The notes under the pieces: generated by a model
The model's input: only the letters and a program-made list of their open reading frames with translations
The model's database searches: none
What the model was told of the DNA's origin: nothing
Assembly: GCF_001942405.1 (NCBI RefSeq)
Contig: NZ_MKKA01000006.1
Location: 1 to 64,000 of the forward strand
Origin: Ornithinimicrobium sp. CNJ-824
GTDB taxonomy: Bacteria > Actinomycetota > Actinomycetes > Actinomycetales > Dermatophilaceae
Reading direction: 5' to 3'
DNA length: 64,000 nucleotides
Position numbers and translations under genes: made by a program
In this document: in pieces, positions 1-9,299 of the stretch
Position numbering within the stretch: the first letter of the stretch is position 1
Layout of the letters: each line of letters starts with the position of its first letter

Positions 1-91
1 GGCCGCCGCCCCGCGGCGGTCCGCGCCGACGGACGGCCCGGGTCGGCCCGGCGCCCCCCGGCTGGACCGGCCGGCCGGGCGGTCCCCGCCG

Positions 92-463
92 ATGCCCACC
101 ATCGACGTGCCCCGCTACCCCGGGTCGTCGTCGGTGTCCGGCCCGGCGACCTCGCCGGGGGGATGGTCCGGCGGCACCGACCCCGCCCGTTCGCTGCTGC
201 GCCTGCAGCTGGCCCAGGGGGGACGGGACCTGGAGCAGGCGCTCGCGGCGGGCGACGCCGGGCGGGCACGCCAGCTCCTCGAGGGGATGGACCGCCGGCT
301 CACCGCAGGTCGGGCGGACGGTGGCGAGGAGGGTGCGCTCCACGGTGACGTGCGGACCGCGCTGTCGGCGCTGTCGGGCGGCTCCGGCGGTGTGGACCGG
401 GCCGCGCTGGACAGGGTCGCGGCCCGGTGCCGCGGCATGGGCCAGACTGGGCACCATGAGTGA
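92..463 (+). CDS. hypothetical protein, possibly truncated at left edge
   Basis: Not recognised. Nearly every codon in this frame ends in G or C, which marks it as coding. The frame stays open back to base 2, so the real start may lie left of the window and this may be the C-terminal part of a longer protein. Residues 1-30 are Pro/Ser/Gly-rich and look disordered; residues 31-115 are rich in Leu, Ala, Arg and Asp and look helical. The stop overlaps the deoA start (ATGAGTGA, 456-463), so the two are probably translated together. No motif supports a function. Confidence 0.5.
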   Translation: MPTIDVPRYPGSSSVSGPATSPGGWSGGTDPARSLLRLQLAQGGRDLEQALAAGDAGRARQLLEGMDRRLTAGRADGGEEGALHGDVRTALSALSGGSGGVDRAALDRVAARCRGMGQTGHHE

Positions 464-1738
464 GTCCTTCGACGCCGTCGACATCATCCGCACCAAGCGC
501 GACCGGGGTGAGCTCTCCTCCGAGGAGATCGCCTGGGTCGTGGACGCCTACACCCGCGAGGTGGTCGCCGACGAGCAGATGTCGGCGCTGGCCATGGCCA
601 TCCTGCTCAACGGGATGAACCGCCGGGAGATCGGCGACTGGACCGCGGCGATGATCGCCTCCGGTGAGCGGATGGACTTCTCCTCCCTGTCCCGCCCGAC
701 CGCGGACAAGCACTCGACCGGAGGGGTGGGTGACAAGATCACCCTGCCGCTGGCCCCGCTCGTGGCCGCCTGCGGGGTCGCGGTCCCCCAGCTCTCGGGC
801 CGGGGCCTGGGCCACACCGGCGGGACCCTCGACAAGCTGGAGGCCGTCCCCGGGTGGCGGGCGTCGTTGTCCAACGCGGAGATCCTCGACCAGCTCGAGG
901 ACGTCGGCGCGGTGATCTGCGCGGCGGGGTCGGGGCTGGCCCCGGCGGACAAGCGCCTCTACTCGCTGCGCGACGTCACCGGCACGGTCGAGGCGATCCC
1001 GCTGATCGCCTCCTCGATCATGAGCAAGAAGATCGCCGAGGGCACCGGGGTGCTGGTCCTCGACGTCAAGGTCGGCTCCGGCGCGTTCATGAAGACCGAG
1101 GCGGACGCCCGGGAGCTGGCGCAGACCATGGTGGCGCTCGGCCAGGACGCGGGCGTGCACACGGTGGCGCTGCTCACCGACATGTCCACGCCCCTGGGGC
1201 TGACCGCCGGCAACGGCCTCGAGGTGCGCGAGAGCGTGGAGGTGCTCGCCGGCGGCGGCCCCCAGGACGTGGTGGACCTCACCCTCGCACTGGCCCGCGA
1301 GATGCTCCAGGGGGCGGGGGTGCAGGACGTGGACCCGGCCGACGCGCTGCGGGACGGGCGGGCCATGGACGTCTGGCGCCGGATGATCGCCGCCCAGGGT
1401 GGCGACCCGGACGCCCCGCTGCCGACGGCCGCCGAGACCCACCAGGTCGTCGCGGACCGGGACGGGGTGCTGACCGAGCTCGACGCACTGACGGTCGGCG
1501 TGGCCGCCTGGCGCCTCGGGGCGGGCCGCGCCCGCAAGGAGGACCCCGTGCAGGCGGCGCGGGTGTCGAGCTGCACGCCAAGCCGGGCGACCGGGTGCGG
1601 GCCGGCGAACCGGTGATGACGCTGCACACCGACACCCCCGAGCGCTTCGAGCGTGCGCTCGCCGCCCTCGAGGGGGGCTGGAGCGTCGGGGACACGGCGC
1701 CCGGGCGTCCGGACGTGGTTCTCGACCGGATCGCCTGA
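456..1738 (+). CDS. deoA: thymidine phosphorylase (frameshifted near the 3' end)
   Basis: Cytosolic phosphorolysis of thymidine or deoxyuridine to base plus 2-deoxyribose-1-phosphate. The family signature SGRGLGHTGGTLDKLE is at residues 114-129 and the phosphate/nucleoside loop DKHSTGGVGDK at 84-94. ATG 456 overlaps the upstream stop. The frame breaks around 1558-1561: the text reads GCGGCGCGGG, and one extra G restores the C-terminal lobe (HAKPGDRV ... VLDRIA) in the other frame, ending at the TGA at 1736-1738. With the correction the length, about 427 residues, is normal for the family. It converges on deoC, which acts later in the same catabolic route. Identity is certain; the break is probably a sequence error. 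Confidence 0.93.
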
Positions 1739-1748
1739 CCGGCCCGGG

Positions 1749-2516
1749 TCAGTAGCCCCGGCCGTCGGCCCCGGCCACGTCCTGACCCGGCTCGGGCACC
1801 ACCAGCGTGCCGGCGTCCGCGCGCTCCCGGGCCCCGGCCAGCAGCGCCTCGGTCGAGGAGGTCCCGATCCGGGTGACGCCCTCGGCGCACATGGCCAGCA
1901 GCGTGTCGATGTCCCGGACGCCCCCGGAGGCCTTCACCTGGACGTGCTCGCCGGTGCTGGCGCGCATGAGCCGGACGTCCGGCAGCGTCGCGCCGCCCCC
2001 GGCGAACCCGGTCGAGGTCTTGACGAAGTCGGCCCCGGCGGCCTCGGCGGCCCGGCAGCCGGCGACCTTCTGCTCGTCGTCGAGCAGGGCGGTCTCCAGG
2101 ATCACCTTCACCAGGGCCCCGGCCTCGTGCCCGACCTGCACCACGGCGGCGATGTCGGCCTGCACCTGCTGCACGTCCCCGCCGCGCAGCCGGCCGATGT
2201 GGAGCACCATGTCCAGCTCGGTGGCGCCGTCCTCGAGGGCCTGGCGCGACTCGGCCACCTTGGCCGCGGTCGAGGTGGTGCCGTGGGGGAACCCGATGAC
2301 CGTGCAGACCCGGGTCCGGTGGCCCTGCACGGCCCCGGCGGCGAGGGCGACGTCGCTGGGACGCACGCAGACGGACCAGATCTCGGCGGCGGCCAGCTCG
2401 CGGCAGGACCGCTCCACCTCGGCCGGGGTGAGCTCGGGCTTGAGCAGGGCGTGGTCGACGAGGTCGGCGACGTCCTGGACGGTCAGGGTGCTCCCGGGGG
2501 CGTAGGTGTTCGGCAT
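1749..2516 (-). CDS. deoC: deoxyribose-phosphate aldolase
   Basis: Class I aldolase splitting 2-deoxyribose-5-phosphate into glyceraldehyde-3-phosphate and acetaldehyde, the last step of deoxynucleoside catabolism. The protein has 255 residues, normal for DeoC. The Schiff-base lysine is K166 in FVKTSTGF, with D102 (LDMV) and K195 (VKASGG) as the other catalytic positions. ATG 2516 is chosen because a TACAGT -10 element (2529-2524) lies 7 nt upstream, implying a leaderless message. It converges on deoA with only 10 bp between the stops, and is divergent from the cupin gene with a 36-bp shared promoter region. Confidence 0.96.
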   Translation of the reverse strand: MPNTYAPGSTLTVQDVADLVDHALLKPELTPAEVERSCRELAAAEIWSVCVRPSDVALAAGAVQGHRTRVCTVIGFPHGTTSTAAKVAESRQALEDGATELDMVLHIGRLRGGDVQQVQADIAAVVQVGHEAGALVKVILETALLDDEQKVAGCRAAEAAGADFVKTSTGFAGGGATLPDVRLMRASTGEHVQVKASGGVRDIDTLLAMCAEGVTRIGTSSTEALLAGARERADAGTLVVPEPGQDVAGADGRGY

Positions 2517-2523
2517 GGGTCCC

Positions 2524-2529
2524 ACTGTA
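2524..2529 (-). promoter_or_regulatory. -10 element of deoC (leaderless)
   Basis: TACAGT on the minus strand followed by a 7-nt spacer and ATG 2516. Transcription is expected to begin at or beside the start codon. Confidence 0.55.
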
Positions 2530-2540
2530 GGTGGAGCGCA

Positions 2541-2546
2541 TAGGAT
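2541..2546 (+). promoter_or_regulatory. -10 element of the cupin gene (leaderless)
   Basis: TAGGAT, then 6 nt, then ATG 2553. It is back to back with the deoC -10 element, 11 bp away. Confidence 0.55.
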
Positions 2547-2552
2547 CGGGGT

Positions 2553-2918
2553 ATGCCGACGACGTTGCGGCCGGTCCGGGTGCCCGGGACCGGGGAGAAG
2601 CTGATCCAGGAGCTGGCCGGGGCGGCCAGCACGGGGCACCGCTCGGTGTCGCTGGCGCGGATGACCGCGCCCCCCGGGTGGTCGGAGCCGGGCCAGCGGC
2701 CCGAGTTCGACGAGATCACCTACGTCCTGGCCGGCGAGGTCGTCGTCGAGCACGAGGGCGGATCGACCAGCGTCACCGCGGGCGAGTGCATCCTCACCCG
2801 GGCGGGGGAGTGGGTCCGCTACGCCGTCGGCGCCTCCGGCGCGGACTACCTGGCCGTGTGCGCGCCGGCCTTCACCGTCGAGGGTGCCCGCCGGGACCCG
2901 GAGCCGGTGCCGGGCTGA
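2553..2918 (+). CDS. cupin-domain protein
   Basis: A 121-residue single-domain cupin (small beta-barrel). The middle reads EFDEITYVLAGEVVVEHEGG and the second motif lies around TAGECILTRAGEWVRYAV, resembling the ethanolamine-utilisation EutQ-like/ChrR-like small cupins. The usual first-motif metal histidines (HxH) are not evident, so metal binding is uncertain and the substrate unknown. It may act on a sugar or aldehyde product, given its divergent arrangement with deoC, but that is inference only. The last 73 bp overlap the convergent RDD gene tail to tail. Confidence 0.75.
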   Translation: MPTTLRPVRVPGTGEKLIQELAGAASTGHRSVSLARMTAPPGWSEPGQRPEFDEITYVLAGEVVVEHEGGSTSVTAGECILTRAGEWVRYAVGASGADYLAVCAPAFTVEGARRDPEPVPG

Positions 2919-3724
2919 GCCTCGCCCGCCGGCAGCAGCCGTCGGCGCAGGGCGTCCGCACGGTCCAGCCTGGCCTCGTCCCGGCGGCGCCGTTCGCCCA
3001 TCACCCCGGCCAGCAGCTCCTCCGGCGACGCTCCCGCCGGTGGGGGCGGCGACACCCGTGGAGCCACGGCGGCCCACAGCTCGGCACCGGTGCGCGTGCG
3101 GGCCTCGGGGGCCAGCTGGCCGGCCCGGGAGAGGAACTGGCGGACCGCCACGGCCAGTGCGTCGGGCAACGGCGCCAGGTCTGCGTCCCGGGCCCAGCCG
3201 CCGACCTCGGGACCGGCGACGGGCAGGGCGACCGGGGCCAGCCGCACCCGGTCACGGACGACGTAGGTCCCGGCCAGCAGGTCGCCCAGCCGGCGGGCCC
3301 GCTCGTTGGTGGCGGCCACGAGGAGGGCGAGCCCGCCGAGGGTCAGCCACAGCTCGACGGTGCCGGCCAGCGCGCGGATGGTCGCGTGCCGCAGGCCGAT
3401 GGGACCGGTGTCGTCCCGCACCGTCCGCAGACCGAGCACGAGCTTGCCGACCGTCCGGCCGTGGAGCAGGGTCTCAAGGGCGATCGGCACCCCGGCCATG
3501 GCCAGCACCATGAGGAGGATGACGAACGTCTGGCCCAGGGCCCCGTCGGCGGCGAACAGGTCGACCGGGGTGAGCAGCACGACCGCGACGAGCAGGGCCG
3601 CCACGACGAGCAGGTCGATGGCGCCCGAGAGCATGCGCAGGGGCAGGGATGCGGCCGGGAGCTCGACCTCCACCGCCTCGCCGGTGACGAACCGGTCGAC
3701 GTCGAAGATCCCCGCGCGAGCCAC
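2846..3724 (-). CDS. RDD-family membrane protein
   Basis: A 292-residue protein. The N-terminal half is an RDD domain with three hydrophobic segments: roughly residues 28-50, 60-80 and, after the conserved TVGKLVLGLRTV stretch, 115-135. NERARRLGDLLAGTYVV is the typical end of the domain. The C-terminal 130 residues are soluble and Arg/Ala/Pro-rich. GTG 3724 is preferred because TACGCT (3736-3731) sits 6 nt before it. RDD proteins next to SpoIIM-like, DUF58 and MoxR genes are a recurrent actinobacterial arrangement. The transported substrate or role is unknown; some RDD proteins have been linked to ion exchange. Confidence 0.88.
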   Translation of the reverse strand: MARAGIFDVDRFVTGEAVEVELPAASLPLRMLSGAIDLLVVAALLVAVVLLTPVDLFAADGALGQTFVILLMVLAMAGVPIALETLLHGRTVGKLVLGLRTVRDDTGPIGLRHATIRALAGTVELWLTLGGLALLVAATNERARRLGDLLAGTYVVRDRVRLAPVALPVAGPEVGGWARDADLAPLPDALAVAVRQFLSRAGQLAPEARTRTGAELWAAVAPRVSPPPPAGASPEELLAGVMGERRRRDEARLDRADALRRRLLPAGEAQPGTGSGSRRAPSTVKAGAHTAR

Positions 3725-3730
3725 CCGTCC

Positions 3731-3736
3731 AGCGTA
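3731..3736 (-). promoter_or_regulatory. -10 element of the RDD gene (leaderless)
   Basis: TACGCT on the minus strand, 6-nt spacer, GTG 3724. Confidence 0.5.
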
Positions 3737-3762
3737 CGACGGGACGCCGGTGCCGGGCGTCC

Positions 3763-3768
3763 TACAGT
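3763..3768 (+). promoter_or_regulatory. -10 element of the SpoIIM-like gene (leaderless)
   Basis: TACAGT, 6-nt spacer, GTG 3775. Divergent from the RDD promoter. Confidence 0.55.
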
Positions 3769-3774
3769 GGGCCC

Positions 3775-4770
3775 GTGGACCTGGACGCACTGGTGGCCCG
3801 ACGGCGGGAGGAGTGGCACCGGCTGGAGGCGCTCGCGCGCCGGCGCCGGCTCTCCGGCGCCGAGGCCGACGAGCTGGTCGACGGCTACCAGCGGGCGGCC
3901 ACCGACCTGTCCCTCGTCCGTTCCGGTGCACCCGACGCCGGCGTGGTCGCCTACCTGTCCGCGCTGGTCGCCCGGGCCCGGGGCCGCGCCGCACGCGTGC
4001 CGACGGCGTCCTGGTCGGGGATGGGCCGGTTCTTCGCCGAGGACTTCCCGGCGGCGCTCTACCGGCTGCGGTGGTGGTGGGGGGTGACCGCCGTGGCCAA
4101 CGTCGTCGTCGGGCTCGTGCTGGGCTGGTGGCTCTACCACCATCCGGTGGTGGAGAACACCCTGCTGACGCCGCAGGAGGTGCAGCTGCTCGTCGACGTG
4201 CAGTTCGAGTCCTACTACTCCGAGAACGCGGCGGGCAGCTTCTCCACGCTCGTCTGGGTGAACAACGCCTGGGTCGCGGCCAGGGCGATCGGGATGGGCG
4301 TGCTCGGCTTCCCGGTCGTGTGGGTCCTGTGGCAGAACATCGCCAACGTGGCGGTGATCGGGTCGCTGATGCACCGCTACGACCGGGCCGACGTGTTCTG
4401 GGGCCTGCTGACGCCCCACGGCCTGCTGGAGCTGATGGCGGTGTTCGTGGCCGCGGGGGTGGGGCTGCGGCTCTTCTGGGCCTGGGTCGCCCCCGGCCCA
4501 AGGCCGCGCCTGGCCAACCTGGCGGCGGAGGGACGGACGGCGGCCGGGGTGGCGCTCGGCCTGGTCGTCGTGCTCCTGGTGGCGGGCGTCATCGAGGGGT
4601 TCGTCACCCCCTCGCCGCTGCCCACGTGGGCCCGGGTGGGCATCGGCGTGCTGGCCCTGCTGGCGTTCCTCACCTACGTGCTCACCCTGGGCCGGTCCGC
4701 CGTCCGTCGTGGGATCACCGGCGACGTCGGCGACGACCAGCAGGCGGACGTGGCCCCCACCTCGTCCTGA
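3775..4770 (+). CDS. stage II sporulation protein M-like integral membrane protein
   Basis: A 331-residue SpoIIM/DUF95-family membrane protein. A soluble helical N-terminus (1-95) precedes about five membrane segments (around 103-123, 165-195, 205-235, 255-275 and 285-305). The family hallmark is the luminal region with ENAAGSFSTLVWVNNAW followed by a glycine-rich helix. In non-sporulating actinobacteria this family is encoded beside RDD, DUF58 and MoxR genes and its role is not established. The GTG start is supported by a TACAGT element 6 nt upstream. It is transcribed divergently from the RDD gene and convergently with the CDF transporter. Confidence 0.87.
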   Translation: MDLDALVARRREEWHRLEALARRRRLSGAEADELVDGYQRAATDLSLVRSGAPDAGVVAYLSALVARARGRAARVPTASWSGMGRFFAEDFPAALYRLRWWWGVTAVANVVVGLVLGWWLYHHPVVENTLLTPQEVQLLVDVQFESYYSENAAGSFSTLVWVNNAWVAARAIGMGVLGFPVVWVLWQNIANVAVIGSLMHRYDRADVFWGLLTPHGLLELMAVFVAAGVGLRLFWAWVAPGPRPRLANLAAEGRTAAGVALGLVVVLLVAGVIEGFVTPSPLPTWARVGIGVLALLAFLTYVLTLGRSAVRRGITGDVGDDQQADVAPTSS

Positions 4771-4800
4771 GCCGCGCCCGGGGAGCCGCCGCGCCTCGGC

Positions 4801-5733
4801 TCAGATCCCCATGTCTTCGTAGGACCGGGGGTCCTCGATGGGCTCCAGGTGGCAGCTGACCCGCAGGTCCGGATACGCCTCCAGCAACGAGTCGGTGATG
4901 TCCTCGGCCAGGTCGTGGCCCCGCTTGACGCTCCAGCCGCCGGGCACGAGCAGGTGCATCTCCATGAAGCGCTTGTGCCCCGACTCCCGGGTACGGACCG
5001 CGTGGAACTGGACCTGCTCGCTGGTCCACTGGTCGAGGATCCCGGCGATCCGCGCGTTGTCCTCCTTCGGCAGGCTGGCGTCCATGAGACCCGCGGTGGA
5101 CGTGGCGACCAGCCCCCACCCGGTGACGAGGATGTTCACACCGACCAGGAAGGCGACCACCGGGTCCAGCCGCTCCCACCCGGTGAGCCACACCAGCGCG
5201 ACCCCGACGACGACGCCGACGGAGGTCCACACGTCGGTCAGGAGGTGCTTGCCGTCGGCGGTGAGGGTGATCGAGCGGTGCTTGCGGCCGGCCCGCAGCA
5301 GCACCCAGGCCACCGACCCGTTGACCACGGACGCGACGACCGAGACCGCCAGGCCCGTACCCACCCGCTCCAGCGGCTGGGGGTCGAGGAACCGCTGGAC
5401 GGACACCATGAGGATCACGGCGGCGGCCACGAAGATCATCAGGCCCTCGACGGCGGCCGCGAAGTACTCCGCCTTGCTGTGCCCGTAGTTGTGCTTCTTG
5501 TCCGGCGGCCGGAGGGCGACCCGGAGGGCCACCAGGGCCACGACCGCGGCGACCAGGTTCACCAGCGACTCCGCGGCGTCGGACAGCAGGCCCACCGACC
5601 CGGTCAGCAGCCAGGCGCCCGTCTTGAGCCCGATGGTGACCAGGGCCGCCGCGATCGACAGCCAGGCGAACCGCGTGAGGTCCTCCGGCTGCGGGTGCCG
5701 CGTGCTGCGTGCCGGGTCGGGACTGCTGCTCAT
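4801..5733 (-). CDS. cation diffusion facilitator (zinc-type efflux transporter)
   Basis: A 310-residue CDF protein exporting Zn2+ or a similar divalent metal in exchange for protons. Six membrane helices span about 22-215 and a cytoplasmic ferredoxin-like C-terminal domain follows (about 220-310). Metal-site residues are visible as D52 in TM2 (LLSDAAES) and H163/D167 in TM5 (HLLTDVW); the N-terminal loop carries HNYGHSKAEY. It lies within the RDD/SpoIIM/DUF58/MoxR neighbourhood on the same strand as DUF58, separated by 75 bp holding its own -10 (TAGCAT, 5778-5773), so it is an independent unit. Metal specificity cannot be read from the sequence. Confidence 0.93.
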   Translation of the reverse strand: MSSSPDPARSTRHPQPEDLTRFAWLSIAAALVTIGLKTGAWLLTGSVGLLSDAAESLVNLVAAVVALVALRVALRPPDKKHNYGHSKAEYFAAAVEGLMIFVAAAVILMVSVQRFLDPQPLERVGTGLAVSVVASVVNGSVAWVLLRAGRKHRSITLTADGKHLLTDVWTSVGVVVGVALVWLTGWERLDPVVAFLVGVNILVTGWGLVATSTAGLMDASLPKEDNARIAGILDQWTSEQVQFHAVRTRESGHKRFMEMHLLVPGGWSVKRGHDLAEDITDSLLEAYPDLRVSCHLEPIEDPRSYEDMGI

Positions 5734-5772
5734 CGACCGTGGACGGCGCGGGGGGCGGGAGGCACCCGACGA

Positions 5773-5778
5773 TGCTAC
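5773..5778 (-). promoter_or_regulatory. putative -10 element of the CDF gene
   Basis: TAGCAT on the minus strand, 39 nt before ATG 5733, predicting a short 5' leader of about 30 nt. Confidence 0.35.
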
Positions 5779-5808
5779 CGGCGGGCCGGCGGTGCCTCCG
5801 CCGTCGGC

Positions 5809-7120
5809 TCACAGCCGGCCGGTCGCCTTCAGCTGCAGGTAGTGGTCGGCCAGGGCGGCCGGCAGGTCGTGGGGGGGACGGTCGAGCACCTCGACGCCGA
5901 GCTGGCGCAGGGCGGAGGCGGTCCGGCGACGCAGCGCGGTGGTGCGCTCGGCGGCCGCGGCGTCGTAGACCGCCGGCACCGACCCGAGGTCGGCCGCCAT
6001 CGCCGCCACCGCCGGGTCGGCCACCGAGGCCACCACGACGTGGTGGTGGGCGGTCAGGCTCGGCAGGACCGGCAGCAGGCCCTCCTCCACCGCGGCCGGC
6101 TCGAGGGGCGTCAGCAGGACCACCAGGGCCCGTCGCCGGGTGGTCCCGTTGACCGCCCCCGCGAGACGGGTCCAGTCCGCCTCGACCAGGACCGGTTCCA
6201 GCGGGGCCATCGCCGTGACGAGGCGGTGGAGCAGGTCGGCCGACCCTCCGGCGGCGCCGGAGCCGGACCCGACCCGTGCCCGCAGCGACCGGTCGCCGGC
6301 CAGCAGGTCCACGCGGTCCCCGGCCCGGGCCGCCAGGGCGGCCAGCAGCAGGGCGGCGTCCATGGCCGCGTCCAGGCGGGGTTCGTCCCCGACCCGTGCG
6401 GCGCTGGTGCGGGAGGTGTCCAGGACCAGCAGCACCCGCCGGTCGCGCTCCGGCTGCCAGGTGCGCACGACCGTGTGCTGCCGGCGGGCCGTGGCCCGCC
6501 AGTCGATGGAGCGCACGTCGTCCCCGTCGACGTAGTCGCGCAGCGAGTCGAACTCGGTGCCCTGCCCCCGGGTCCGGACGGCGGACCGGCCGTCGATCTG
6601 GCGCAGCCGGGCCAGCCGGCTCGGCAGGTGCCGCCTCGACCGGAACGGCGGGAGGGCCCGGACCGCGCCCCCGAGGGCCACGGTCCGCTGCCGGCCCGCC
6701 AGCCCCATCGGACCGTGGACCCGCACCGTGACCCCCGTGGCCGGGCGGTCCCCGCGACGGGTGGGGGTGAGCACGGTCCGGACCCGTTGGACCTGCCCGG
6801 GCCGGACGTCGAGGAGGTGCCGGGTGCCCGTCGGCCCCCGCCGAGGCACCAGCGTCCTGGACCAGCCCGCGTGCCCGGCGCGGACCGTCGTGGGTCAGCG
6901 TCAGCTCCACCGTCGCCGAGCCGCCGAGGCGCACCGCCGGCACCTCGCCCCGGCGGACCCGGAGCGACCGTGGGGAGGGGGTCAGGAGCAGGTCGAGCGC
7001 GACGAGGACGGCGACGCCGAGCAGCCAGCCGGCGGCCACGGCCCCGGCCCGCCCGGGCCACAGGGCGGGCGGGACCAGCCCCAGCAGGACCAGGGCGACC
7101 ACCGGACCACGCACGACCAT
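5809..7120 (-). CDS. DUF58-domain protein (frameshifted)
   Basis: DUF58 protein with a von Willebrand-like fold, membrane anchored by two N-terminal helices (residues about 3-45). The C-terminal half holds the hallmark DYVDGDDVRSIDWRATAR and the VWA-like strand RVLLVLDTS. DUF58 proteins are encoded with MoxR ATPases and are thought to be their partner in chaperone-like or cofactor-insertion systems; the substrate here is unknown. The frame breaks near 6874: the N-terminal frame reaches LTHDGPRR, and the rest resumes in another phase as HAGWSRTLVPRRGP. One surplus C/G base accounts for it. ATG 7120 lies 8 bp after the moxR stop. Confidence 0.85.
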
Positions 7121-7128
7121 GGGGGGCC

Positions 7129-8145
7129 TCAGCGGGGGACGGGGACGGAGGACAGGACGGTGCGCAGCACGGCGTCGGCGTCCACGCCCTCGAGCTCGGC
7201 CTCGGGCCGCAGGGCGACCCGGTGGGCCAGGGTGGGCGGCGCGAGGGCCTTGACGTCGTCGGGGGTGACGAACTCGCGGCCGGAGAGCCACGCCCAGGCC
7301 CGTGCCGAGGCCATCAGCGCCGTCGCGCCGCGGGGACTGACCCCCAGCTGCAGCGAGGGAGCCGTGCGCGTGGCCCGGGCCAGGTCCACGACATACCCGA
7401 CGATCTCCGGGGAGACCTGCACGCGTCGAGCGGCCGCGGCCGCGGCCGCCAGCTCCTCGGCGCCCGCGACCGGTCGCACCCCGGCGGCCGCCAGGTCGCG
7501 GGGGTCGAAGCCGGCCGCGTGCCGGGTCAGCACCTCGACCTCGTCCTCCCGCGGGGGGAGGGGCACCGTGAGCTTGAGCAGGAACCGGTCCAGCTGCGCC
7601 TCGGGGAGGGGGTAGGTGCCCTCGTACTCGACCGGGTTCTGCGTGGCCGCCACGAGGAAGGGGGTCGGCAGGGGGTGGGCGGTGCCGTCGACGGTCACCT
7701 GTCGTTCCTCCATCGCCTCCAGGAGTGCCGACTGGGTCTTCGGCGGGGTGCGGTTGACCTCGTCGGCGAGGAGGAGGTTGGTGAACACCGGGCCCGGCCG
7801 GAAGGTGAAGTCCTCCCTGCCGCTGTCGTAGACCATGGACCCGGTGACGTCGCCGGGCATGAGGTCCGGCGTGAACTGCACGCGCGCGGTGCGCACCGAC
7901 AGCGCCCTGGCGAGGGCGCGGACGAGCAGCGTCTTGGCGGTGCCGGGCACCCCCTCCAGCAGCACGTGCCCCCCGGTGAGCAGGGCCACGAGGAGGCCGG
8001 AGACGGCCTGGTCCTGGCCGACCACGGCGCGGGCGACCTCGGTCCGGACCGACTGCAGCGCCGCCCGGGCGTCGTCGGGCGCAGGGCCCTCACCGGTGGC
8101 GTGCGGGTCCCCGGGCGGGTCGGTCGGGGTGGGCGGGGGAGTCAT
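7129..8145 (-). CDS. MoxR-family AAA ATPase
   Basis: A 338-residue AAA+ ATPase of the MoxR type. Walker A is GVPGTAKT at 65-72, Walker B LLLADE at 124-129, followed by the sensor region ATQNPVEYEGTYPLPEAQLDRF, which is typical of MoxR. It probably remodels or activates a client together with the adjacent DUF58 protein. ATG 8145 overlaps the DUF4350 stop (ATGA, 8142-8145), indicating translational coupling. The first 25 residues are Pro-rich and disordered. Family assignment is firm; the client is unknown. Confidence 0.94.
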   Translation of the reverse strand: MTPPPTPTDPPGDPHATGEGPAPDDARAALQSVRTEVARAVVGQDQAVSGLLVALLTGGHVLLEGVPGTAKTLLVRALARALSVRTARVQFTPDLMPGDVTGSMVYDSGREDFTFRPGPVFTNLLLADEVNRTPPKTQSALLEAMEERQVTVDGTAHPLPTPFLVAATQNPVEYEGTYPLPEAQLDRFLLKLTVPLPPREDEVEVLTRHAAGFDPRDLAAAGVRPVAGAEELAAAAAAARRVQVSPEIVGYVVDLARATRTAPSLQLGVSPRGATALMASARAWAWLSGREFVTPDDVKALAPPTLAHRVALRPEAELEGVDADAVLRTVLSSVPVPR

Positions 8146-9299
8146 GCGGGGGTTCCTTCCTCGAGGGAGCGCAGCTGCCGGGCGACGTCGACGAGGGTCG
8201 CGTCGTCCGGGGCGGTGGGATCGTCGAGCAGCCGGTGGACCACGCTCGGTGGTCGGCCCACGGCGGTGGAGACGGCGTCGACGAGCTCGGCGGTGCCGAC
8301 GGTGGCCGGCAGGCCCAGTCGGAGGGCCAGGCGGTGCCGGGCGCCCTCCTGCAGCGCGCGGAGGGCGTGCTCGCGGTCGCGGGCCTGGCGGTAGAGACGG
8401 CCCCGGGCCCGGGTGGTCTCCGCCGCGTGCACCACGGCGGGGAGCGGCTCGCCGACCACGGGCGCCAGCCGGCGGCCCTGCCAGAGCGCGGCGGCGAGCA
8501 CGGCGGCTGCGAGCAGCACGACGGAGGCGGTGAGGTTGCGCGGCAGGACGTCCCACAGGCCCTGGGGGGTCTCCTCCAGCGAGGCGTCACCGGGGGAGGG
8601 CAGCACCCACAGGACCCGGTCGGACCCTCCCAGCAGACGCAGCCCGAGCGCCGCGTGGGCCTCCTCGACCACGTGCTCGTTGGTCAGCGCGGTCGGGAAC
8701 CCGACGAGGGTCAGGGCGGGACGCCCGGCCTCGGCCGGCAGGTCGAGCAGCGCCCCGGTCCGCGCCCCGCCGACGTTGGTCGTCGCCGTCGGGGGGTAGC
8801 AGGCGGTGGCCGCTGCCCGGTCGGCCCCCCGGTGCTCCATCATCGTGTCCACCCGGGCCAGCCGGTCCCCCTCGCGCACCCAGGGGGCGGTGCAGCCCGG
8901 GTCGAGGACCTGCCCGTCGCCCGGGGCGGAGGTCACCGGCAGGTCCAGGGCGGTGCCCGGGTCGAGCGCCGGGTCGGGGACGAGGACGAGAAGCCGTCGG
9001 GCGTCCTCGACGTGCCGCAGCACCTCGGCCGCCGAGCCCGGTCCCAGGTATGCGGTGGAGCCGAGCACCACCACCGTGCCCTGCTCCACGGCCCGGTCCA
9101 GGAGCCGTCGGGTCCCGTCGACGACCTCCACCGTGGTGCCCCGCTGCTCCAGGACCGAGACCAGGGCCCGGGTCCCCTCGTGGCCGGGGTTGTCCGGGGA
9201 GAAGGGCTCGCCGGTGTCCTGCCGGGCCAGGAGGGCGGCCACCACGGCCATGGCCAGGACGAGCACCGCCCACGGGGCCCAGCGGCGCAGCCGGGTCAC
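8142..9299 (-). CDS. DUF4350-domain membrane protein
   Basis: A 385-residue protein with one N-terminal membrane helix (about 8-26), an extracytoplasmic DUF4350 domain (about 30-245, GATase-like fold in this family, containing SPDNPGHEGTRALVSVLEQRG), a second helix around 256-275 and a cytoplasmic helical tail. DUF4350 genes accompany MoxR/DUF58/DUF4129 genes in actinobacteria. GTG 9299 overlaps the preceding stop as GTGA, so it is part of the tightly coupled operon. No catalytic triad is obvious. Confidence 0.85.
   Translation of the reverse strand: MTRLRRWAPWAVLVLAMAVVAALLARQDTGEPFSPDNPGHEGTRALVSVLEQRGTTVEVVDGTRRLLDRAVEQGTVVVLGSTAYLGPGSAAEVLRHVEDARRLLVLVPDPALDPGTALDLPVTSAPGDGQVLDPGCTAPWVREGDRLARVDTMMEHRGADRAAATACYPPTATTNVGGARTGALLDLPAEAGRPALTLVGFPTALTNEHVVEEAHAALGLRLLGGSDRVLWVLPSPGDASLEETPQGLWDVLPRNLTASVVLLAAAVLAAALWQGRRLAPVVGEPLPAVVHAAETTRARGRLYRQARDREHALRALQEGARHRLALRLGLPATVGTAELVDAVSTAVGRPPSVVHRLLDDPTAPDDATLVDVARQLRSLEEGTPA

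Noticed and set aside
4849..8394. Very long open frame on the plus strand across the CDF, DUF58 and MoxR region (1,181 codons)
   Set aside because: Gly/Arg/Gln/His-rich translation with no domains, antisense to genes with clear families; stop-free only because of the high GC content.
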